DNA of 64,000 nt from Urechis unicinctus (lineage: Eukaryota > Annelida > Polychaeta > Xenopneusta > Urechidae), in contig CM067348.1 of the NCBI GenBank assembly GCA_034190875.2, positions 23,125,475 to 23,189,474 of the forward strand, read 5' to 3'. The number at the start of each line of letters is the position of its first letter. The stretch's first letter is position 1. Shown in pieces: positions 1 to 13,031 of this stretch. The translations under genes were made by a program, and so were the position numbers. The notes beneath the pieces are model-generated. The model searched no databases. It was not told the DNA's origin and saw only the letters and a program-made list of their open reading frames with translations.

Positions 1-1949
1 TCGCGATTTGTTCGGAAGCGAACTATCGATGGCATTTATTGAAGAATAGTGTCGAGTGGTGGTAAGTTTTTTGGAGCGAAAGGTCTATTTTTTGTAAAGG
101 CTCTTGATATATGTTATTTTCTAGGTGCGAAATATAGCCCTTCAACCCAAACGAGAACACGCCGACTGTGTTTGACGAACTCTTCGTAACGGTATAAATT
201 CATGTTACCGTTACACCGGAGCTACCTCCAATTCTGCTTCAATCTCACTTCCTGTCACAAGATGCAGCGAATGCAAGAATAAATTGCCAACAGACATTAC
301 CTTAGAAATCATCGCAGTAAATATTGTAAATAACCGTGAATCATTGTTATGTGTTAGTTATCGCATGGTCACGTGGGTGATATGGGGAAGGAATACGAGG
401 ACGCGGAGTGTCCGAGTTTCTTTCCCCATATCACCCACGTGACTATGCGATAACATACTTATCGCGAGGGCACCTACACGCGATAATCAAGCACGACGCT
501 GTCTCCTAATAATGCTAATTAGCGTGAACCTATGTTATGTAAGGTATCTGCCTGGAACCTGTAAATATGAGAGGTGAATCTTAATCCTCCGTTCAGCCTC
601 AAGTGATCAATACTTTTGTTTCTATACTTGTTTGTTTATTTGATTAGCATATGCTTCGATAGTTTGTTTTGTGAGACTTCCCAACTCCGGCAATCAGAGC
701 TCCACCGACTTGGTGGTTGTTTGATACAGCAACACTGAAGCGTAGTAGACACGGCTCGTCAGGTGTTACAAGTCGCATCAGCATGATTCCAGGGAGATGG
801 GATAATACCGTGACTTCCCAGTGAACGATACGCAACCACATTAGCGGCTGGCAAGCAAATGAGACCTGAGAAAACCTTCGTTTTAAGTGTGCGTGGTATT
901 AAGAACCTCCATACTGTTGCCATGCTAGAGCAGTGGTGCTCAGTGAGGGCCCATCTCAACTAAAGTTGTTTCTTGGTGATATATCGACACGGTTGCAGTT
1001 ATCGCATCGCAAACTGTGCGTTTGAGGTGATATGGGAAAAAGACAGAGCCTTTTCTCGAGCTCTGATTCTGAAAACAGCCACGCTGGTCTGTATTTGACA
1101 GACCAGCAGCAATGGATCCATTGTTGATTGTGATGCATTATAATTGTTTTTGTATTATTTTATCTTTGAACTGAATAACGTACACAATCAGTCAACGATA
1201 ACATAACATTGTACAAGGTCGTGTGTAAAAATAGTGAACTTAACATCATTAACAATAAGTACCTGTTTATGCTGGAAATTAATCAAACAATTAGGCTGAT
1301 TGCAGCCTCGGTACTTGCCTGTACTGCATATAGTCATGCTTGGTGTCAATATCACAATGTGACGTATGATTGGCTACACTTTGGTCTACTAAGGTAGATC
1401 ATTGCTATAGTCTGTCACCCACAAGCGGGTATGGCGGCTGCATGAGAGCCTTATTCATACTCTGTTATCGCTAAGTACTCTGTTTATAGAAATTCATAGC
1501 AGTGCTTAAAGTTTTGGGAACAAAATTAAAGCATTAATGCCCCCATCACCACTCGGACTGATGAAACATATTACCCGGAACTACTTGTCATTAACATAGC
1601 CAAAAGTAAAGTAATATGCGTTAGCAGACATACGAAGCTATGTGAAGTGCATTTTATCCAGTTAAGCTACCTCATGAAACAATAATCTCCAATGAACCTC
1701 CAGAACGCCCATGGCAGAGAGTGGGCTGTGACATTGAGAACATGAGGATGATAAGGTCCTATCTGTAGATTCATTCATCAATCACAGAATATAGTTTTCT
1801 TCAAAAATGATGATTAATACTGTTACGCTAATGCACCCCTCTAACGTTCAACTGAATATTCTCTCAAGCTAAGTAGGCTACCATCAGTGATAAAAAAAAT
1901 GGGAGACCGTGATTTGTGATATCTGGAATCAACCTCTACCCATGATGAC
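1..1949. other. Non-coding stretch apart from one hairpin
   Basis: I see no convincing gene here. Open frames are short, show no family motif and do not sit next to clear splice sites. The only strong structure is the inverted repeat at 358-453. A weaker echo of its arm (GTTATCGCAT, then GTGATATGGG) appears around 990-1040, which suggests a dispersed repeat. Confidence 0.6.
358..453. repeat. Inverted repeat / hairpin with CACGTG in each arm
   Basis: The left arm (358-393) begins TTATCGCATGGTCACGTGGG. The right arm (about 418-453) is its reverse complement with about two mismatches, leaving a loop of roughly 24 bases. Each arm holds a CACGTG E-box. It could be a short palindromic MITE or a foldback repeat. 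No flanking target duplication was established. Confidence 0.8.
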
Positions 1950-2960
1950 AGACCCCCCATCAGTCTCATGATCGACAATGACGACGAACCTGTAGCCCAC
2001 CACACCCCGATCCCAGTCCCTCTTCACTGGCAAGACGACTCACGCCACCCGAGAAACCCATCATACGCAATACCCCATCCATCAGGTATGTGCCGTCCCA
2101 CATGGAAAATGGAAAACCGTCTTCGACGCCTGGAATGGATTCCACAGTGTTGCACTCCACCCTGACGACAGACACCTCACCGCATTCATCACACAATGGG
2201 GCTGCTACCGATACTGCACGGCACCCCAAGGCTACACAGATGCCACTCAACGAGCCATCCTGCAGTACCGGTACACCCCCGATCCAGGTACATCCAGACA
2301 CCAAACTGTCACCTGCTACGTGTGTCTTTGGCTGCTCCATCAAAGACTTCGTCCCCATCCTAGGGGACTCGTCGGAGTCCAAAACCAGTGTGGGCCGCAT
2401 CCCAACAAGTGGGACAAAACTGGGCGCGTGATTAAGGTAAGCAGATTGACCAGTACAAAATCAAGTCGACACTTCTGAATAGGAAATTTTCCTACGAAAA
2501 TAACACCCCGGTGGTTTTCCCTGCTGCTCGGCGCACAATCCTCGAGGATCTCACCCACCGACCACAACGTGATAGGCCGACCCCCACTCGCCCAGGGCTA
2601 GCCATCCCGGCGACTCTGACTCCTACCCAGACCACGTCAGTGACAGACACGTCAGTGACAGACACGCCAGTGAAGAGAGCTCATTCTCCCCGCCGCCTCC
2701 CTCCCCATCAGCTCAAGCAACGCCTCCCTCCAGGCACGCACCGGCGATTGCCGCTGACCCCATCCTGCCTGAGGTCCATGGGACGGAGACCAGCGCTACA
2801 CGGCCACCACAAGCAACCGAGACTTGTCATCCACGACCCCCATTCCCGAGACACATCCTGGCCATACCAGACCTGATGACTCCCAGATCGACAGGTAAGG
2901 GAGGGGCGCACTACTACCTTCCGCAGCGGCCGTGCTCTCAACCGCCCAGCCATGCACTGA
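1950..2960 (+). mobile_element. Ty3/gypsy-like LTR retrotransposon fossil (pol fragments)
   Basis: Around 1968-2060 a translated stretch reads PVAHHTPIPVPLHW, typical of the region just before the Ty3-type reverse transcriptase palm. Around 2100-2240 another frame reads FDAWNGFHSVAL followed by a CTAPQGY-like block, the reverse transcriptase palm. A Pro/Ser/Thr-rich stretch to about 2960 resembles the tail that follows integrase in such elements. The copy is broken with many breaks and looks old. No flanking LTRs were recognised. Confidence 0.6.
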
Positions 2961-5900
2961 ATCATAGGATGACCTGAGCTCTTAACTTATCAAGTCTTTA
3001 CCTTAAAGTGTAACTTCCAGGCCAAGACTTAGGGCGGTATGACCGGTTGGGTCATATGTTTGCATCGGGAAGTGATGAGGTACGAGAGACGATTATTCGT
3101 AGGTCGCCGACGTGATTGCAGGTAGCTGAGAGTTGAAGTCCTGCTAGATAATACCCGAGACTTAGTACGAATTTCTATTTTCTTTATTTGGTCGCGGCTG
3201 ACTGGCACGTTCGGGTTCTACTTCTGGGTCTTGTTGTGGGATGAATATGTCGAGTTGAGGAATCTGTTGCTGATAATTGTTTTGTGTGTCTGATGCTGTC
3301 GTATTTATAGTGAAGGTGCGGGTGGCTTGATGTGGTGAGCTGTGATTGGTTAATCCGGGGCTTGGGGTCATTCGGAGCTTTAATTGGAGATCAAACGGGT
3401 CTAAATTAATTGTTAAGGGAATTGACGGGACTTGGATGTTTTCATCAAAGGATTGGGTTTGGTTAAGGACTATATAATTTGGAAACTGACCCGTACGGAA
3501 CTTAAAAGGGATTCTAAAGGTTTATGTAAATTGGGCAACAATTAATCTGGTACGAGTGAAAAGGGATGAATTTCATTTGCTTAAATTGGTTTAGTGTTCA
3601 TGCCTCGAGTGGCCGAAAGGTTGTAAATCTAACTTTAACTTTTGGGGTGTGGCGGGGGGGGGGGTGGAAAGGTGGTGTGCGTATGTGTTCGCAAGTGCAT
3701 GCGTGCATGTATGCGTTTGTTGGGGGGTGAAAGGGCGGGATAGTGCATCATGACATGCGCAGTAAGGTGTCGCCCTCTGTTGGACGTTATTTTACTCTGT
3801 TATCATTGTAACCATGTGCTTAGTATAAATTAAATGCATAACATCGCCAAATGGAAGTTGTTCCTATTTAGTTACAGCATAGTTGTCCCGAGCGATCAGG
3901 TTTCATATGACCATAGTTTGTTGGATTTGAAATGCAGGTCAAACAATAATAACATCACAGTTACGAAACCAGTAATGACACAGATAAACAGAGTTTTAAC
4001 AGTAAGGCCATGGATAAACACTTTTAAAATCGCTTTTACTTTGTGTCAAAAGCTGTATCAGAATAAACTGGACATGCGTAACACTATGTCTATTAACTAT
4101 AAAGTGAGTAAAAAAGTCACTTGTCTGATAATTAAACATGTTTATTGACATTTCAAGCACAATTAAGAGTTTGTGGAGCAGCCATTAGGATTTTGTGCTG
4201 CTCAATACAACTTCCCATGATTATTGACATTTCAAGCATAATTGAGAGGTGGTACAAGGCCAATTTTGCTTTCAAACTTTTAAGTAGGTAACCTCCCATT
4301 GGCAGCAGTGACTTAAGAACTTCTTTCTTTCCTGAAACAATCAACATGTACACATATTAAGCAAATTGGTTAGGATAATGTGAGAAGTTGCATGCAATAA
4401 AGTCAAGATGTATTACTTGCCACCCGTAATCCAGAGATAACAGTTCTATCATTGAACCAAAACTGGAGGCAAGAGGTGTGTAGTTCCAATTGATGCATCA
4501 TCTCACATAATGTTAGGTAGTGTTATTTGCTGGAACAGCTCTCACTGTATCATGTGTCTGATTGAATGGTGTAGAACAACTCCAGGTGTCAGAGTGAGGC
4601 TGGGTGTGAGGGTGGTGTCATATGAATAGTGTCATGTGCATTCTGTATGAACTGGTGACCTGAAATGTTTTCACATACTGAATTGCTGTTGAACACAAGA
4701 TTTCGACACCTAAGCAGGTTTTAGACTGATAAGGACATCTTCTGGAAGATGCTCAGAATAATAAGTGAGATTATTTAAGTGCTACACAGATTGCACATTT
4801 AGTCAGTGTAGCTATAACTTTTGTAATACTCTACAGTCTACCGTGTAATGCCGAGAATAGAAGATATAACTTACTGATAAAGCATCAGATAAAGTTACTT
4901 AATCATGAAACATCACATGGCAGTGCATCCAATCTACAATTCATCCTGCACGACTATAGTGCAACAATTTCTCTTACTGAGTAGTCTTGTGCACTGATTT
5001 CTTTTTTCTTTAAGGAATCATTTACCTGCATATTGCATGTGGTGGAATGTATAATAAACTCTTGAAACTTAAAAGTACGAAGTGTTTTAATTGAACTATA
5101 AACAATTAACCCATTGGGGGTTCCACAGTCACCTATTCAATGAAAGGGACAAACATGAAAAGGGTGAAAAACAATTTTTTCTTCAACAGTATTCACGTGA
5201 AGGGTTATTATAGAATACATTATAAGGTACATGGTATAAAAAGACTACTACACATCACCTTTCATTGAGATTCATATAATATCACACCCTGAGTGGGATG
5301 GACTTAAAACATACACAGTCACACTTCACAAAAACTAAACTTCACCTTAGGCAGTTGTGGGACGATGCACTGCCGAAAGTTACATAACATATAACAAACA
5401 AAGATTATGTCAGAGGAAATTTGGACCTCACAGTGGATCATAGGTTCCACCAAGATTTTGGAGATTTTTCCCAATCATTTTATCCGCTCAATGTGCACCC
5501 TCTTGCTGGAGATCTTTTGGTCTCTCTGCACCTCTTTCCCTGTCAGCTGATTCTTCTTATTAAAAAAGGTTGGTATATTTACGGTAACATAATAGGGAGC
5601 AAATAAGTCCTGCATGACAAAGCCATTACCGAGTCACCCTGGTCACACATTTCTGGTAGTTTTCTCCTTTCCATCATCTTCCTGTCACTGGTTGCGCCGC
5701 CATAAGAGGGGGACACTTGGACACTACTATAGGCCTCCTGGTGTAGCACCCACCACCACCTTCATTGTGTTACGGTTCTTGTACATAGAAAAAGTGGCCT
5801 AGAAAACGATATACCTGGGTCTCTTTGATCTCGACTTGGCCAGTTGTCCGTCGCCGGTCGGCTCGTTTCACAGCATTTCGGAGATGCTCGTCCGCTACGC

Positions 5901-6849
5901 ACAGCGCATTGACAGCTTTACCCTATATTTCGTCAGCATCAAATATCTCATGACCGCGTGACGTAGAGACAGAAATTTTATTCGTCAAAATGAAGCAAAA
6001 TGGAAATGAATCTCTTGTATTTACGCGTAAACCGCGAAGTAAGCGCATAACCTGATAACTTCCGGTCGAGGTTGGGGCCGCATTGCTCTGTGCCGCCACC
6101 TCTCGGAGAAAACCGCAACGCGGTCTCCCATTGTATTTAATATATGACAACTATCATATAAGAGATACTGGGAATGATCTTTCTGTCCAATTTATCCTGA
6201 TTAATAGAACCTGGGAGTAGTTTCTTTGGACTAGGGAGCTGAATAAAACTTCTGAAGGAAAGTTGTAGAGCTTGGGTCTGTCTTGTATCCCACTAGAAGC
6301 AGCCTGCATGTGCATTCACATAATTGTTTCATATTTCGCTATTAGTTTCTAGTTATAGCAGCCTTCTAATGACTTTCATAATTTTAGCACAACTTGTTAT
6401 GGCCTATGCAGTTGGTAGTGCATATTATATGAAAATCACTTAACTAGAATTCATTTATAACATAAAGAAGCCTTTCTTTGGGTTATACATTGTCACAAGT
6501 TTACAGATCACAGAGGACTGAAAAATACTCACTTGTATTTTTGATGCATGTTCTGCTTGAGACATCCTGATCTGACTCTGAGTCACTAGAAATCAATTTT
6601 TTTTTATGGCATCTTTAAGGCTGGGGTTAACAGGGCTTGTTGTTCCAGGCTGACTTGTGGCATAGCTGGTACTTGCTTGGGCAGGTGGTTCAGTATCTAA
6701 CAAACAAAAGCACACACATTTTACATCATTCATTGTAAAATTAATATAGTCAACACCTAGCAGACTATACTATTAATTCAGAAGTAAACAATGAGGAACA
6801 ATACTCGTATCACTGCATATTTCTGCCATTGCTTCACACTCATGTATAC
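2961..6849. other. No gene recognised; minor repeats only
   Basis: The stretch has no coherent coding exon that I can support. It holds a G-rich run at about 3645-3680 and two diverged copies of a short block starting ATTGACATTTCAAGCA (4146 and 4222). Several short open frames are scattered through it without motifs. A host exon without recognisable homology cannot be excluded. Confidence 0.5.
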
Positions 6850-8970
6850 TCATAACCTTGCACTAGTTAACGAAACATCTACCACATATATGGAGAACAC
6901 ATGCACATCAACATTAGACCTGGAAACAACAACAACCAACAACAAAGCACACCTTATCAAGACAATAAAAACACAAACTGGCACGAATACAAACAACTCT
7001 CACTCATACACACAGACACTATCACTTAATACAATAATCTAGAAACAGCAATACATAGCATATTTAAAGACACCACACCAATAATCACTCCAAACGCAAA
7101 ACAAATAAGAAACCCATGGTGGACTAGCAACAAGAAATAAACAAAGCACAACATACTAAACTCCCACACGACTTCATCAACTACAGACACCAACAATCAA
7201 TAACTAAAAAAAATAATAAAACGAAGCAAAATAAACTTTTGGCAAAACACCTGCAACAAAATTAACACACCCAACCTTAAAATATTTTGGGAACCATTTC
7301 AAAACTCAAATGCACTAACACCAAACACACAATACCTTCATAAGTCAACACACACAACCAAATTATTACAGAGAACAAAGAAAAAGCTTATAGCATCGCA
7401 CATACAGAACACAAGAAACATCAACAACAATAACAATACATTTAACAATCACACGAACACATAAACTCACTCTTCAAAACCCACCTGAACACCAACCATT
7501 CCTACTAAACTTACCACTGACAATACAACAACTTAATTACGCACTAAAAAACTAAACAGATACAGGCCCAGGCCCAGACCACATCCGCTACTCCTGCATT
7601 AAAAATGTGTCACTCTCAGCCAAGGAAACAACACTACAAATACTCAACCAACTTTGGCAACATGGGAAACATGGCACTATCATCCCACTACTAAAACCAG
7701 AAAAGTACCCAAATCACCCCACCTCCTACAGACCTATAGCACTAACATCATGCATATGCAAAACATTCAAAACAATAATCAACAATAGACGGACAAACAC
7801 AATCGGTTTCAAACATAAAAGAAGTACAACAGACAACATTCTCAAACCTTCAGTCACCATCAACAAGTCTAAATTAGACACAAAAATAGTTTCTACAATA
7901 TGTCTCGACATCAAAAAAGCATACAACATGATCTGGACTAAAAGAATTCTGTACAAACTCACCCCAATTGGCATTTCAGGCAACACTTATCATTTCATAG
8001 AACTAATAACCAACAAAACCATTCAAAAAAAATTTCAAAAATAGTGTATCAGTAAATTATCACATAGACAACGGTGTACCACAAGGCAGCGTAATCAGTC
8101 CCACACTATTAAACATATCATCAATGACATACCCCAACCCAAAGAATCTTTTTGCAGATAATATAACACTATGGCAACCCACAACAAATCTAGACAAAAC
8201 AATGCAACAAAACTTTGACACCATACACCTGGACCAAACAATGGGGCTTGACATTTTCACCCAACAAAACAAAGGCCATAAAATTTGGCTACTCCTCCAA
8301 AACAGAACAACATCGGTACAACAACACACCACTAGAGAATGTAAACAGACACAAATTCTTGGGAATTACATTCGACAAACACCACGGCACATGGAATCAT
8401 CACATAGAATATATCATCCCAAAAGCTCGCTAATACATTAACCTCATTAAACGCATAACGGGAAAACACGGGGAGAACACAAACATACACAACTACTCAT
8501 ATATAATGCAAATATCAAGCAACTCTTCAATTACTCAGCCCCAGCTCTCATAACAGCAGATCAATACCAAATTCACAAACTCGACATCTTATAAAACACA
8601 GCACACTGAATCATTAATAAATCCATAATATATACAAACAAAAGCACAAGCCCACTCTATTCCGTCACAAACCAACTTCCAGGAAACATGGCACTCTCAC
8701 CAAACAAAACCTCACACCACAACAAAAGCAGCCCCAGGAGATCATAGAAAACCTACCACCCATGGATCAAAACAAAAAGAACTGACGGGAGGTGCATTTA
8801 CATACCCACAATTAAAACTCAAAAAAGCCTAACAACTACTCAACCTTTATGCAGAAGCACAAGCAATATCAGCAACATTACATCAGTACTCACATTCAGA
8901 AAACAAAAACATCCTCTCAGATTCATTGTCAGTTATCAAAGCAATAGAAAACAATGAAATGCCCATTAGG
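6850..8970 (+). mobile_element. Decayed LINE (RT plus RNase H relics), I/Nimb-like
   Basis: Plus-strand fragments follow the order of a LINE ORF2: a PWW-containing linker near 7110, then TGPGPDHI near 7560, then TSYRPIALTSCICK at about 7715-7760, then LDIKKAY near 7900, then a degenerate FADN box near 8150 where FADD is expected. An RNase H relic (YAEAQAIS, then LSDSLSVI) follows at about 8840-8945. Stops and frame changes are frequent, and the strand is strongly A-rich and G-poor, so the copy is old. It ends at about 8970 against another repeat (GGCATGGTGAACTTGGCGAA). The clade is inferred from the RNase H domain; the family was not matched to a consensus. Confidence 0.8.
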
Positions 8971-11750
8971 GCATGGTGAACTTGGCGAACAGTGTAAGAA
9001 CATTTTTAAAATTTTCAATATGCACCCAACATTGACCAAGTGATCATCATTATCATCATAAAAACAATATTCATTTTACTGGTCAAGCATATGATATAGT
9101 CCAGCATATTTTATTAAATAGTACCGCAGCCTGCCATACATGCCACGCCCTGCGAGGCGAGCGCGGAACAAAGGCGGACTTTGTGCAGCGCGTGAGGCCG
9201 GCTGTTGTTAACAATCCAGTGGAGGGCCAACAGAAGTGAATCCCTGATGTACTTCAAGTTTACTTTTTGAGAGAACCAACACATATTAAGAGCAGAAAAT
9301 TTAACACCTATGATAAGAATTGAATGGGCTTCCTTCGAGTGCAGACAAATTCACGATACGACCATTCACGACGGACGAACGACGCTATAACTTCCGACTT
9401 GAGTCCCTTTTTAACTTTGATTCGTTCGAAACCGGAAGTGACGAAACCTATATCAGTAACATTTGCGGATTAGATTCCCGCTTGCATTCGCCAAGTTATG
9501 TTGGTCAGTCGCGTTTGTCAACTTGGCGAATGCTTTCGCCGAGTTATGGCGATCACCCCGGTTTGTAAGTTTGGATGTTTGGATGTTTGCTAAAATTTTT
9601 TTGTTTCGCGAAAAGTGGTATCGGTTCAAATGGCAACATAAGTTTCAGGACTATGTTGAGCGCCTTTAAGGTATCTTTTTTTGTGATCCGCGATACAGGT
9701 AACAATTCTGCAAATTTTTTAATTTTTTTTCCGCCAAACGTTAGGCGGTAATGATGCGCAGAACCGAGAGGTTTTGTTTTGACCTTGACCCAAAATTAAG
9801 GTCAAGGTCATCGAAAAAGCGAAAAACTAGTACCTCGAATAACTCCGCTAATAATGGTCGGATCGTTAAATAATTTACAACATCGTGTAGCTCATTTCAA
9901 TTGCAAACTTTTTCTAATGACATATGTGGCCATCCAACCAACGGTTTTCCCAATCGCCTAAGGTCGAATAAACGTGGTATCGGTCCAAATGGCAACATAA
10001 GTTTCATGAATATTTTGAGCGCCTATAAAACCGTCAATACATGTCCGATAATGATAAAAATTGGGTCACATGTGCTCCATGACAGCTAAAGTCGGATGCC
10101 TAGATCTCATGGATGTCGATGACGTCACTTCCGGTAACGAGTAAAAACAACGTAATTCAGCAGTGGAATAAGAAGTGAACGCGTCGCTTCTTCGTCGTTA
10201 AGGGTCGTATTGGAAAAAATTTTTGCACCTGAACATAGCCCATGCACTTCCGAATTTGAAATTTATTCATTTAATTGTACATTTTCAATAGTTTTCTCAC
10301 AATCTGAGCTTAAAGTTCAAAAACGCCCCCCAAAATGCATTAACACGCGATATGTTTAATAATACTGGGTCGATTTTGAAAATTTAAACACGAATTTGTA
10401 GGTTACTATTCTAGTAGCATTTCGTATGCAGCATAACAGCAAGAATTATGCGTATTTTTTCTACGAATCGCCGGTAAAAGTTCGAAAAAGAGCTCAAATT
10501 GGCAAATTTTTTTTGATCGCTTATAAAATTGACAATGTTCCTTCGAGGGTCATAAAACGTAGGTCGAATGTTACCATGCAGAGCGTCAACCGAATGATGA
10601 TTCTTTTGGGGGTGTCACTGACGTCATTTCCGGTTACGAACGAATCCAAGTTAAAATTCGACTGAAATCTGAAGTTATCGCGTCGTATCTCCGTCGTGAA
10701 TGGTTGTATTGCAAATTGGTTTGCTCTCGAAGGAAGCCCATTCAATTCTGAACAAAGTGTATAATTTTCTTTTCTAAATACCCACCAGTTTTCTCACAAA
10801 GTAAGTTTAAAGTACAGTGGGTGTCAATTCTGCTGGCTCTTCACTGCAGCCGCCTTGTCGCGCAGAACAAAGGAATCCACAGCGGCCCAGCGCACGGCTT
10901 GAGAGAAGCGACTGCCAGCGGGAATCAGGTCAAATCACAGCGCCTCTCGCGCTGCATTACCAAGAGGCCCAAGGGTACATGGGGGATCTTTTACAACTGC
11001 ATCAGAAAAATTTCATTTTGGTCAATTAAGGCCCGATTCTATAATTGTTCCAATTAATTAGATGCAGTTCGCCAAGTTCCCCCATGTACCCATGGGCCTC
11101 TTGTTTAGATGCATTTCGCCAAGTTCCCCCATGTACCCATGGGCCTCTTGTTTGGATGTTTGGATGTATGTAACACTTTTTTTGTTTCGCGATACAGGTC
11201 GCAATTTTTGAAATTTTTCAGATTTTTGTTTAAACAGTTGGGACCAATGATGCGCAGAACCGAGAGGTTTCTTTTTGACCTTGACCTCATATTAAGGTCA
11301 AGGTCACGTTGCGAATTTTTCAATCCTTGATATCATCTTAACCTAAGGTGCGATTTTTAAAAAGTTTACAGTTCCTTGTAGCCTGATTTAGTCGCCAACT
11401 TTCCATATCAAATATCATGAAAGAATATGCATATTTCGCCCCGTAGCCCCCACTCGAAAATTTTGTGGTAGAATTTTACTCATTTTTCCATCGCTTATAA
11501 CTTCAACAATATTTGATGGATGGTCATAAAAATTGGGTCGAATGTTGTTAGAGGCACTCGCTATCGACAGATAAGTGTTTTTATGGATGTCGATGACGTC
11601 ACTTCCGGTTACGAGTAAAACAACGTTATTTAGCTGTGCAATTGGAATTTATCGGGTCATTTCTCCGTCGTTAATGGTCGTATCGTAAAAATGTTTGCAC
11701 CTGTGGTAACTAATTACCATGGATGAAATCCCCGCCGAAAAGAGATAAAA
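8971..11750. repeat. Cluster of diverged interspersed repeats
   Basis: Three relationships can be seen. An inverted pair lies at about 9318-9450 and 10610-10748 (arms begin GAATGGGCTTCCTTCGAG). A direct pair lies at about 9665-9815 and 11165-11310. A second direct pair lies at about 10110-10230 and 11585-11705, ending TTTGCACCTG. The block CCCCCATGTACCCATGGGCC occurs twice in direct orientation near 11076 and 11125, and inverted near 10965-10990. The pattern fits overlapping copies of one non-coding transposon family, perhaps a MITE with long inverted ends. No protein-coding capacity was recognised. Confidence 0.7.
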
Positions 11751-12117
11751 ATTGTCTGTGAACATAAATGCATTCTAATACTCAACCGCGTGGGTATGTG
11801 TTGTGTTTGGTAGTTATCTGAATCGATCTCAAAATGTTTGACATAGCGTCGTTTTCCGTAAGAGTAAGAGACGTCTTGTAGGTGGGGTGTCTGAGTCGCG
11901 CAGTAAATGATGAGTGAGATATTTTGTTCATTGGTTGCACTTGTGAATTAATGTACTTTTGTATTGATGTTTCCTGTGTAGGTGTATTGATGTTTCCTGT
12001 GTATATTGATGTTTCCTTGTGTTTATATAATGTATAACTTGTATAGTATTTTTATGTCTATGCATTTATTATGATGTTAACATTTCGCATTGATAACCGC
12101 GTGGTCACGTGACCTTG

Positions 12118-12126
12118 TATAAATAG
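12118..12126 (+). promoter_or_regulatory. TATA-box candidate TATAAATAG
   Basis: TATAAATAG follows a CACGTG box at about 12105 and precedes a candidate splice donor (TTGGTAAGT, near 12219-12227). This arrangement looks like a plus-strand core promoter with a short non-coding first exon. No downstream coding exon was matched to it, and it could equally be the promoter of an unrecognised repeat. Confidence 0.35.
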
Positions 12127-12424
12127 CTGTGGTATCTTCTGCAGACTGCAGATAGCATTTTCGCAGCTGAAATTAAGACAAGTAGTTTTGTCACGAAAGC
12201 CTTCTTAAAGTTTTATTGGTAAGTTCCATTAAGTTGAACCATATTGCGGGTATTCGAGTCAGTCAGAGGAGTTGTGGAGGTCCTGTAAAGCGGGACCTAT
12301 AAACGGCACCATATTCGACTGTCTGAATATTAGCACAAAGGGGCACCTAGTGTCTTTGATTTTGTGTCATTAGTTTCTATTGAGATGTTGGCTGTTAGAA
12401 TGACTGCATTCGGTGCAGCCTCAG

Positions 12425-12542
12425 CTACAATATCCCAGAGGGATTCTTCATCTCTTTAGGTTGCTTGTTACGCACATGCCGCTTCCCATACTGGGGCATT
12501 GAGAAGCCGATATTCTGCAGCTTCATGGGGACAAGATCTGTC
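12425..12542 (-). CDS. Candidate terminal exon of SWIM zinc-finger gene
   Basis: On the minus strand a pyrimidine-rich acceptor (CCCTTTAG) is followed by a frame reading VPMKLQNIGF and ending in TAG. This resembles the segment that follows SWIM fingers in YqaJ-type invertebrate proteins. The frame does not join cleanly in phase with the upstream exon at 12679-13031. Either the splice is different or the gene is a relic. Confidence 0.35.
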
Positions 12543-12678
12543 CTAAAGGGACAAACAACAAATGAATAACTATGAATCATAAAAGTAATTTATATATATA
12601 TATATTAATGACAGTCATTGGCATGATGTCCACGTCACACAAATGTGGTAACTATGTACTTTTTAACAATACACTTAC

Positions 12679-13031
12679 CTGAAGGCCTTTATTCCATTGG
12701 GCAGGAATATCTGTGCATGTGTCCGCTTTGTTGAGGCCAAGGTCATTCACAGCCAGCATCATGAACAACAAGGCGCCAACATGACTGCTTGCTTCCCCAA
12801 GCCCAGCCATGCAGCAGCACCTTGCTCCCTTGACCCATCCTTCTTGGTGAACGAGGGCCCACACATCATACGGGGCGATTGTGGTGTGCTGAGATGGACG
12901 GACAGCTGTTGCCACAAACACAAACTTGCTTGCCGTCATGTGAACACGAACCTGGTCTACCCAGCCACAGTAAGCATAGTTGTATGCATCCAAGGCCTTG
13001 AATGCACCCATAGAATCCTTGTTGTAAATGA
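12679..13031 (-). CDS. SWIM-type zinc-finger exon
   Basis: This minus-strand internal exon has a good acceptor (TTGCTTCAG before 13031) and a consensus donor (GTAAGT after 12679). The protein reads FVATAVRPSQ, then PYDVWALVHQEGW, then a CCCMAGLGEASSHVGALLF block. That is the layout of SWIM fingers found with YqaJ-like nuclease domains in marine invertebrates, where the motif is usually CxCxAGLGExCSH. Here the third cysteine position is serine, which may weaken zinc binding. It could be a host gene fragment or cargo of a mobile element. No YqaJ nuclease domain was found in the window. Confidence 0.6.

Noticed and set aside
2090-2876. Pro/Thr-rich plus-strand proteins of 113 and 121 codons
   Set aside because: They are off-frame shadows over the Ty3-like fossil.
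3645-3680. G-quadruplex candidate
   Set aside because: It is mostly one long G run with irregular neighbours; there is no gene context to give it a role.
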